Of a stretch of DNA of 64,000 bases, positions 9,944 through 20,200 are shown piece after piece. Position 1 is the first letter of the stretch; each line of letters begins with the position of its first letter. The translations under genes were made by a program, and so were the position numbers. Under the pieces are notes generated by a model. That model was not told the DNA's origin and did not search any database. It worked only from the letters and a program-made list of their open reading frames with translations. The stretch comes from Verrucomicrobiia bacterium (GTDB taxonomy: Bacteria > Verrucomicrobiota > Verrucomicrobiia > Verrucomicrobiales > DEV007): NCBI GenBank assembly GCA_030427505.1, contig JAUICH010000005.1:237384-301383 (forward strand), given 5' to 3'.

Positions 9944-10786
9944 AGCGACAAGCAGTAAAGGCTGGATTTCGGGAAGACAAGCAATAACCTTGCCGGTTAA
10001 GTGCATTGTAACATTAACGGCAATAGGTTAGCTAAGCCCTTTGGTTTTGCGGTGTTGTCTTGAGAGCAGAAACTGAGGATCTCCAGAGCTCCACCGATAG
10101 AGGAATGGGGGACTCTATGGGCCCTTCTCATCAGGCATTGATCTCTGGATGGCGCCTATAACCATGCGGTACGTTTCCCGGTCTTCAAACCAACGCCAGA
10201 GTAGAGCAATCACGTTAGGGGAACAGGGAGAAGGAAAGGGGCCTCATGCCGCTGAGTTATCGAGATGAAGAGATATTTTTGGCAATGAATTCAGGGGTTT
10301 TTTTTGGGGCCGCCAACAGGGGGTGGATTGCGAGAAATATAGGTCTTTCTCATTCAAAACAGGCCCGCTCTTTGGATGAATGAAATTGTCTCCCTCCTGT
10401 TCCTTCGATAAGGCTTATTTCCATTGGCGAAATCTTTTCCGAAATGAATGGAGCCTTGGATATGGAAATCAAAGGTTTCTATTACAAAGCCAATCAGGCT
10501 TTGTTCATTCTCCCTAGCGGCGTCGTGCCTGACGGCCTTTTTGATTCGACCATTTCGGAAAAGACTGGTGCAAATGGGTATATATTGGCGATTTCTCTTA
10601 ACCGAAAGTACCGAAAACAGACGGTTGAATATTTCAGTGATGGGTCTCAAGATTTCACGGGATGGCGCCATCTATATATATTCGGAGTGTGCCATCCTGT
10701 GATCCCTATATAATACTAAGCTCTTTCAAGACGCGGGAGCGAATGGACAGTTCGCACGGTCCCGGGGGGATGGCTTTTGAAAGAAA

Positions 10787-10998
10787 CGCGGGCATTGTTT
10801 GCCCGAAAGCATGTCCGCGATGCGTTTGCCGCTGGCATTGGTAGGTGTGGTGACCATGACGGGGCGGCTGGCGACGATCGCGGCGATGATCGCGGACTGC
10901 CGGTCCGGGGCGGAGATGGCGCCCACGGCGGGAAGAGTGGCCTCAGCTTTTAAGGCAAGGGCGATGGCGGCGCCGTGGGCGAGCCAGGCGCCGGCTCA
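10787..10998 (-). pseudogene. hypE-like 3' fragment (decayed)
   Basis: On the minus strand this stretch reads RQSAIIAAIVAS, a P-x-MVT segment, then ADMLSGKQCPRF. The C-terminus of the intact HypE at 38428-39528 reads RQSAIIGEIVAN, P-x-MVT, then DMLSGEQLPRIC. The DNA aligns without gaps over about 110 bases to plus positions 38455-38560 at clearly elevated identity. Upstream in frame the sequence resembles HypE only weakly and meets a TGA at 10996-10998. Downstream the frame continues past the HypE end to 10726 without the terminal Cys. It has no start codon context and no neighbours of a hyp operon, so I read it as a remnant of an old duplication or transfer. A fragment of another PurM/AIR-synthase-family gene is possible. 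Confidence 0.55.
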
Positions 10999-11077
10999 GG
11001 GAAGGCTGGCGGCCGTCGAGGGCTGCTTCTGGCCGCCGGTGGCGTGAATTGGGAATTTCAGGCAATCAGGATTACCC

Positions 11078-11127
11078 TTGACATTTTCTGTACGAATCTT
11101 TTCAATACGAATCATTCGTGTACGAAC
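11078..11127 (+). promoter_or_regulatory. Candidate sigma70-like promoter with three 15-bp-spaced direct repeats
   Basis: TTGACA at 11078-11083 is followed after 17 bases by TTCAAT (11101-11106), a 4/6 match to the -10 consensus. The hexamer TACGAA occurs at 11091, 11106 and 11121, exactly 15 bp apart, and overlaps the spacer and -10 region. The perfect inverted repeat ACGAAT-C-ATTCGT and a second TTCGT-GT-ACGAA sit within the same segment, which is operator-like. It lies about 160 bp upstream of the GTG start of the plus-strand giant gene. Confidence 0.5.
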
Positions 11128-11268
11128 GATCAAAGTTCAGGACACGTTCGACTCACCATTAACCCTCTTGGCGTCTCAGGGCACGCCACCGATTCGACCT
11201 CGATTTGGATCGGCAGCCGCTCGATGACGCATCCCCACGAAAGAACCCCTGAAACCCCCTAAAGTATT

Positions 11269-14200
11269 GTGAATTTTTCTCTGCTGAGCGCATTGCGCAG
11301 CGAGCCGGCCTTTAAGACCGCCGCACTCCTTCTGCTGATCCCGAGTCTGGTCTTTTTTCCCTCTCCCTCCGTAATTGTCGCCAATCCGGCTGGCGGCGTG
11401 GTCGTCCATGGCGCGGCCGAATTCGGTGAAGACCTGGGAGGGCACCTCTCCATCTTTCAAGGCTCTGACAAAGCCATCATCAATTGGGAGAGTTTTTCGA
11501 TTTCACCGGGTGAACTCACCCAATTTCAACAACCCGGTCCCGAGTCCGCCGCCCTGAACCGGGTAGTGACGGGAAATCCGAGCGCCATCCACGGTGCGTT
11601 GCGGGCCAATGGCAAGATTCTGCTGGTGAATCCCAATGGCGTCGTCGTGGGCCCGGCTGGGTCGGTGGATACAAACGGTTTCGTGGCGTCCACCCTGAAT
11701 GTCTCCGACGCGGAGTTTCTGGCGGGTGGAGATCTGAACTTCTCCGGTCCTTCCGAGGCTGGCGTGGAGAACTATGGGCGCATCAATGCCGTGGGCGGAG
11801 ATGTATTTCTGATCGGCAAACACGTCGTGAACGCGGGGTCCATCAGTGCTTCCAATGGAAGGGTGGGGCTGGCGGCCGGGAGCGACGTCTTGCTCGCGGC
11901 GGAGCCGGACGCAAATGGAGAGCAGGTCTTTGTGCGGCCCACCCCTGGCGGCGTGGGCAGCGGCACCGGGATCTCGAATACGGGCATCATTCAGGGAGCC
12001 TCAGTGGAATTGAAGGCGCATGGCAATATGTATGCCCTGGCGATCAATAATGGCGGAACCATCCGGGCGACGGGTGTCACCCGGTCAGGAGGGTCGGTCT
12101 TTCTGGTGGCGGAAGGAGGCCGAATCGACAATACCGGCATAATCGAAGCGACATTGCCCAATGGAGACGGGGGCCGCATCGTCATCGACGGCGGCGCGGG
12201 CGGCTTGGTGAACGCGGGTGGCCAGATCCTGGCCGAGGCCATTGGCGGCGGAACCGGCGGCAGCGTCACGATCCTGGGCGAAGAGATCTATGTTCCCGGA
12301 GGGGCGGTCATCAGTGCCAATGGCGGCACGGGAGGAACGGTGCAAATCGGCGCGAATCCGTTCTCTAACGTCCCGGGTGAAGCGGAAGCTCTCAGCGTGG
12401 ACATCGCGCCGGGCTCCAGTGTCAGCGCAAACGGGCTGACGGGAGCCGGCGGCCAGGTGACCATCAGCGGCGGGGATGCCGGCGTGGTGACCGTGGGCGG
12501 AGAGGTCTCCGCCACCAGTGACGAAGCGGATGGTGGCGAAGTTCACGTGAAAGGTCACGACGTGACCGCCAGCTCCACCAGCACGATAAACGTGAGCGGC
12601 GGCCAGAATGGAGGAGGGGCCTACATTACTGCGGACGGGCAGCTCATTGCGGCGGGTATCGTCATGGCGCGGGGTGTCAATGGCACCGGAGGCCGTATCA
12701 ATCTGGACAGTGGTCCGAATGGGTCCACGGAGGTCACCGGCACGCTCGATGCCGTGGGCGGAGGGGGAAATGGCGGTCAGGTGATCGTGGAAGGGAATGA
12801 AGTGACCGTGGGCAGTTCCGCTGTCATTGACGCCAGCGGGGAAACCGGAGGCGGCACCGTCGCTATCGGCGGTGGATTCCAGGGCAAAGATTCTGAAATC
12901 AGGAATTCCCAGAGCACGACGGTGGAGGCCGGCGCCCGGATCCGCGCGGATGCCGCGGGCAGTGGCAAAGGAGGCGTGGTCGTGGTGTGGTCAGACGGAG
13001 ACACGCTTTTCCAGGGCGACATCAGCGCGCAGGGAATCAACGGAGGCGGACTGGTGGAGGTGTCCGGAAAGCAGCGCCTCGGGTTTGATGGAACCGTTTC
13101 CACGTTGGCGTCCGATGGTCCGGCCGGCTTGGTGCTGCTGGACCCGACCAATGGCACCATCTCCAGCGGTGGAGACGATCCCACGGGCGATCCCTTCAAT
13201 ATTAACAACGAGAACCTGTCCGCGCTGCTGGATCAGGGAAACGACGTGATCGTTTCCACGAGCTTTGGCCCGCCGGGTGACTCGGGAGATCTGGATGTGT
13301 TGGACCGCGTGGAATGGTACCGGGAAGATGATACGACCGATCCCGGCACGCTGACCCTGCTGGCGACGGGAGACATCCAGTTTGACGATCATGTCAGGAG
13401 CGCGGGGACGGGGGGAATAAATGTCGTGGCCGGCTGGGACGGCTCGACGGGACTGAACAGCCTCTCCATCAGCGACGGCGATACGCTGGACGCGGCTTCT
13501 GTTTTTGATATGGACGCGATCCTCGCGACGATGAACGACGTAGTGGGCACTGGAAACGACGCGGCTGGAAAGAACGGCGGCTCCGTGGGCATCGGACGGA
13601 ACGCCGGATCCGTCCGCCGGGTGGAAGTGGGCAGCCGCTTTGGCGATACAAATCTGGCGGCGCACGACCTGCTCATGAAGGCGAGCAACAATGGGGCCGA
13701 ACGCTGGGCGCAACTGGGCTTTCACGACACCGGGTACGAGTTTGGCCTGGGCGATGGCTATACCGGCGGAGACGAAAATGAGTGGTGGGGCGATGCTTCG
13801 TTGAATGTCCGCGGGAAGGACTACTTGAACGACCTGGGTGGCTCTCGCCAGGACCTGATCGCGCCGGGTGAGTTTGATGGGGCCGGCAGCGGCGCGACCG
13901 GGAATATTGAGGTGGCTTTGTCAGGACGCTTGGAGATGCGCAGTAGCTCCGCCAACTTCGGTTATGTCCAGATCGGTCACGGCGGTTCCGCGCGCGCCGG
14001 GGTGGAACCGCAGGGCGGCGCCAACGAGGTGAAAACGACAAGGGACGGTTTCGATATGAATCCGGGCGACAACAATCGCCAGTTCTTCAGCACCACATGG
14101 CGGACGGAGTTCGAGGCCGATCCGTTGAGCGGCACCCAGTCCATCGTGGATGGCGCTATTTCGGTGCACGCGGGCGAAGAGATCACCATCATCGCCGCGC

Positions 14201-17200
14201 CGAGCACGATCAATGACGGCAACGACACCATCTCCGCCGACGGGAGCACGGGCATGTATGCGAAGATCGGGCACGGTGGGGATGAAAACCATGGCAGCTA
14301 CCATGGCGACATCACGGTTATCGCCGAAGGCACCCGTGGCGGCACGGGCGTGGGCATCGAACTGAGGGGCGGGCGCGGCTCTTCGCGTTTCGCGCAGATC
14401 GGGCACGGTTCCCATTCTGAGGGGAACCGCCGGAACATTCAGGACCAGCGGAACAGTGGCGAGATCGTGGTGCGGGCGGAGAACGGCGCGGTCCGGGCGA
14501 TCGGGTTCAATCAGTTGCCAGTCACGGGAGACCTGAACACGGGAACTTTGCTGGACGAAAACACACCATTGCCCTCCGGAAGCGGAGCGGACGTGAGCAG
14601 TTTGTATAGCCCCGTGCAGATCGGCCATGGGGGCGCGTATTCGCAACCGCCCACCAGTGGGAACTTTGACGTGCCGGACAATTCGCTGACCGGGAACATC
14701 ACCGTGTATGCGGGCGGCACATTCACGCATGACACGGAGGGCGAAGTCGGCATCGAGTTTCACGCGGGCAACAGTCAGGGCGCCTATGCGCAAATCGGAA
14801 ACGGCGGCTACAACCACCGGGCAAACACGGGTGGCGCCGAAGGTTTCACCGGAAACATCTTGGTGGAGGCGGACCAGGGCAGCATCCTCTTTACCGGCGG
14901 TGAGGAGAAGCGTTCCCAGCGGGATTGGGGCTTTGGTTACAACCACGCCATGATCGGGAACGGCGGCTACAACGTGGACGGCGACTACGAGGGTTCCATC
15001 ACCGTGCTGGCGGGACAGGGCGCCGGAGCGCCAGAGGGCTCCATCATTTTCAACTCCGGGCGGATGCAGCACGGCTTCGCGCAGATCGGCCACGGGGGAT
15101 CGAATTCCAATGGCGACGTGCCCGTGGCGGGCGCTTCGCCCATCGCGGTGACGGCTCTCGACGGCATTGCCTTTACCTCGCGGCTATCCGGGCCGAGCGA
15201 TGCTTACCACCTGGCGGGCGACTACCAGAACTGGTACGACAATGAAGCGGCGCGCATCGCGGGCGGCCATCCGGATGCCCGCATCCGGTCGCGGATCTGG
15301 GACACCTCGGTGAAGTATGTCCAGATCGGTCACGGCGGCAGCAATGGCGCGAACGCGGTGGCGGACAACTCCATCGACGTCACAGCGCAAGGCGGGGACA
15401 TCACCTTCACCACGGGGGACAATTACCGGGACTTCGCGCACATCGGCCACGGCGGTTGGGAAAATGGCTCCGACGCGAACCTCGGCGGCGACATCACGGT
15501 CACGGCCGGCGGCAGCATTGTCTTTGACGCGAGAAATGGCGGCGCGCCCGAAGCCCAGCGTTCCTACGTGGGCTACGAAACCGTGTTTGCCGGGCAGGGC
15601 CAGCAGACCTTTGCCATGATCGGCCACGGCGGTTATGACTGGGACGGCGATCACACCGGCGACATTGCCGTCCACGCCGGCGGAAACCTTCATTTCATCG
15701 GGCCCTCCACGGGCACGGAGCTTCAAGAGGTCATGGACTTCACGGGCAATGCCCTGGACGGCCACGGGGAGACGATGCTCTTTGAGGCGTCCCAGCGGAC
15801 GCGGACCTTTCAGCTAAGCCAGACGGACATCACGCCGGGCACGCTGGTGATTGACGTGAATGGCGGCAATGATGTCACGGACAATGACTTGGGCGGCGGC
15901 ACGGGCGAGCTGGTGAAAAATGGGAACGTGGTCGGTTCCATCGACTACGCGACCGGCCTGGTGACGATCAACGACCGGGTGCAGACGGATGACAACGCGG
16001 ACGAAATTGAAGTGGACTTCGACCACGCGGGCGGTTCGGTGAGCGCGGAAAGCACCATCGAGATCGACTCCGCGCTCCGGGCCAGCGACGCTTTCCTGGG
16101 TCATGGGGCGCTGGTGCCAGGGTCCGTGACCATCGTGGTGGATGGCGACGACAGCGGCGCGGGCCGGGCCGTGTATCGGGACTCCGTGGGGAACGGGCAG
16201 TTGCGCAACTCCGCCGGCCAGGTGGTGGGCAACGTGAACTACGGCCAGGGCCGGGTCCGCTTCAACGAGGCCGTGAACGCTGCGGGCGATGAAGTGGTGG
16301 CGCACTACGAATATACGGAAGGCAATTCCGACGATGCCTTTGTGCAGTTGGGCCACGGCGGCATTGGCTCCAACGCCGGCGGCCGGAACTCTCCCGGACA
16401 CAGTGGCGCCATCCGCGTTTCGGCGGATGGCGTGACGGCGAACGGCGACATCCGTTTTCACGGGGGCGCTTTTGACCGGAACTACGCGCAGCTGGGTCAC
16501 GGCGGTGACGCCGCGCAGGGCCAGCACGGGGGCGATCCGGCGGTGGACGACAGCGGCCTGATCGAGGTGGGCGCGAACGGCATCATCGAATTTCTCTCCG
16601 GCCGGGGCGCGTCTTACTATGACGATCAGTTGTATGCGCAGCTGGGTCACGGCGGGCGCGACGCGGACGGACAGCACCAGGGGGACATCCATGTGTCCGC
16701 CGGCAGTGGCGAGGCGAGCGTGGCGCCCGGCCAGATCGGCGGCGGCGCTTCAGGCCAGGGCCTGGTGTTTACCTCGGGCGAAACCGCGGACGCCTATTCC
16801 CTCCTGGGTCACGGGGGCACCTACGCGCGTTCGGCGCTGGAAAACGGCATTGATGGCCGCGCGGGTCTGACTGGCGACATTATCGTGGAAACAGCGGGCG
16901 ACATAACCTTTACCGCGGGTACCATGCGGTCGAACTTCATCGACTATAATGACGGACGCCTCTACACCCAGTTGGGGCACGGGGGTTACGACGCGGATAT
17001 TCAAAACCAGGGGAACGATCCCTTCGACGAATTCGGCCACCATGGCGACATCCAGGTAACCAGCACCGCTGGAAGTATTTCCTTTAGCGGTGGCGATCAT
17101 ACCGCGAGCGGTCTGGGTGACGGTTACGGCATCCTGGGCTACGCGCAGTTAGGCCACGGCGGGTATGGCACCAACGGATCGCACTGGGGCGACATTACCG

Positions 17201-20200
17201 TGGACGCCGCGGGCGATGTCCGCTTTACCGCAGGCGAACGCACCCACGAAAACAGTACGGACAAGCGAAACTTCGCCCACCTGGGACACGGGGGCGACTC
17301 CAGCGCCGGGGACATGGGCGAGAATAATCCCGCCGGGCAGGACACGATCTCGGTTACCTCCGGCCAGGACATTGTCTTTACGGGAGGCGACGGCCGCCGG
17401 GACTGGGCCATGCTGGGGAATGGCGGCTTCCAAAGCCGGGGCGACCAGCGGGCCAACATTAATATTGGAGCTGGCCGCGACTTGCTATTTTCCGCGGGTA
17501 TTGGAGTGGACCAAGGCTACCAGATCTCGGGAGAGCGCTCCCGCGAACTGGACTACACGTCTTGGGAAATGGGTTGGGCGCCGCTTCGCTACAATGGCGT
17601 GCACGACGGCACTCTGGTGATTACGGTGGACCCGGACGGCACGGCCAACGAGTTCGTCGATGACGGCGACGGGAACCTGATCGATCCGGGCGACGCGCTG
17701 GGTCTGGGGGCGGACGCGATTGTGGGCAAGGTGAACTACAGCACGGGGCATGTGCGTTTTGACGTGGTGATCGATCCCACGGGCGCGGGTACCGAAATCA
17801 CCTACGACACGGGCAGCAACAGCAATCCCTCCCACCGCACCGAAAACAGCGGTACGAACAATGTGAACGAAGCCGTGGACCTGCTGGCCGCCAGCGGACC
17901 CGCGATGAGCGTGCCGGGGATTTCCGCGTATTTCAACAACACGCGCGGCGGCATGAATCAGCTGGAGCAGGATGCCGGGCAACCGGGAGACAACCTGGGA
18001 ATCGAAGCGAATTCCTTTATGCTAAGCCTCCCGGATGGAGAGACCGTGACCGACGACGGCGCGGGGAACCTGGTGCATTCCGCTATCGGGAACGTGGGAA
18101 CCATCGACTATGCCCGAGGCCTGATTGTGCTGACGGAAGTGATCAATCCGACAGGCAAAAAAGGAGTGACGCTCGACTACCAGATCGACCACGCTCTGGG
18201 GGCCGGGCTGGCTTTTGCCCAGCTGGGCAATGGCGGCTACAACGCCGACCAGGGGAACAACGATGAAGCGTCCATCGGCGCGGTGGGCGACGTCATGGTA
18301 GACGTGGAGCGGAACCTGATCTTTGAAGCTGGGGGCGGCCAGGCGGCCTATGCCCAGTTGGGCAACGGCGGCTACGCCAACCAAGGCGAACATCAGGGCG
18401 ACATCAAAGTCTATCAAACCCTGGGCGACTTCCTGTTTGAAGCGGGCACCGTCGCCAAGGACACCACGGACAACCAAGCCTACGCTCAACTCGGCCACGG
18501 CGGCTACGATGCCGACGGGGACCACTGGGGCGACATTGAAATATACGGACGCGGTTCCCTGTTTGAATTTCTGGGAGGCGAGGAAGACGACAACTACGCG
18601 CAGCTCGGCCACGGCGGCCGGGGCTCTCAGGGCGTGATTGCGGAAAGCGACATCTCCGTGGTTTCACAGGCGGACATTCAGTTTAGCGGAGGTACCGGCA
18701 ATCGCAGCTATGCCCAACTAGGCCATGGCGGGCACGGTCAGGATGACAACACGGTGAACGTGGGTAACAGCGGGGCGATCCGGGTGGCCTCCACGGATGG
18801 GGGGCTGACCTTCCACGCGGGAGATGGAAACGAAGCCTACGTGCAGTTGGGTCATGGCGGTCATAACAATGACAGCGATCACGGTTGGGTGGACACCGGC
18901 GGCGACGGCAGCGGTGATCTCGTGGATGGCGACATCCTGGTGCGCACGTCGGGGGATATCTCCTTTGTCGCCAGCCCTTCCACTAACAATGACACCTATG
19001 CTCAGCTCGGGCACGGCGGCTACACCGCGGGCGGCCTGGAGTTCGGGCACCGGGGCGACATCACGGTGACCGCCGGGATTGGCGGAGACTTTGACGACAT
19101 TATCAACCTGGACGGAGACGGCGCCTTTGGCGGTGACGCGGATGACCAGATCACGGTCCTGGCTGGCGACGCGGACATGACCTTTCAGGCCGGTGGCGAC
19201 GGTGGCCAGGACAGCTATGCCCATTTGGGCCACGGCGGCGGCGAAGCCGGCGGGGGAATTGGGCACCGCGGCGCGATCGGTATTGACATGACGGGTGACC
19301 TCAGCCTGCTGGGCGGACGCGACAACGAGGCGTACGCCATGATCGGCATGGGCGGTCACTCCGCGAACGTGGACGACAACTCGGACCTGACCCAGGGGCA
19401 CCGCTCGCAGATCACCATTACCGCCGGCACGGTGAGCCTGAGGGGCAGCCCGGTGGGCAATGGCGACGACAATATCGCGCCGCAGGCTTTTGCCCAGATC
19501 GGCAGTGGCGGCCGGGGCGCGAATGGCAACCACGGCGGAGACATCTCCGTCACCGCCATGGACGTGGACGGCAGCGGCAACAGCGTGGTTCTGCAGGGCG
19601 GGGACAGCGCGGAGACCTATGCCCAGATCGGCAGCGGCGGCCGCGAGTCCAACGGCAGCCACGGCACGACGGACGCGGAAGGCGCCAGCGACGCGGACGG
19701 GGCCGACGGCGACATTACGATCCAGGCGGAGGGGCACGTCCAGATCCTGGCGGGCCTTGCTTCCCGCGCCTATGCCCAGGTGGGCAATGGCGGCGATGAA
19801 GTGGACGACAGCGGCACGCCGCGCGACCAGGCGGGCAACATCACCATCCGCAGCACCAGCGGCGGTCTTAACATCGTGGGCGGCTCGGACACGGGCGTGA
19901 ATGACGACGATCACCTGGCCATGGTCGGGAACGGCGGCCACGGCGTGAGCGGGAACCACAGCGGAAATATCCTGATCGACGTGGGCGGCGACATTACCCT
20001 GGAAGCCGGGGACGCGGACCGCACGCTGGCGATGATCGGGAACGGCGGCCAGAACGCGGACGGTAACCACAGTGGCGACCTGGACGTGACGGCGGGCGGC
20101 AGCATCACCATGACGGCCGGGAACACCAAGGGGAACAACTTTGTCCAGATCGGCAACGGCGGCCAGGACGCGGACGGCGACCACTCGGGCTCGATCTCCG

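Larger units (their letters stand above)
9944..11268. other. Intergenic region between two divergent giant adhesin genes
   Basis: This 1.3-kb stretch separates the two giant genes. The part at about 10240-10720 is visibly AT-richer than the surroundings and has short overlapping open frames on both strands. None has a recognisable family or a good ribosome-binding site. A hypE-like remnant lies at 10787-10998 and a candidate promoter for the plus-strand gene at 11078-11127. I could not identify a convincing promoter for the minus-strand gene. Confidence 0.6.

Noticed and set aside
10354..10713. Overlapping small open frames on both strands in the AT-richer gap
   Set aside because: No ribosome-binding sites, no family similarity and mutual overlap; could be remnants but cannot be supported.
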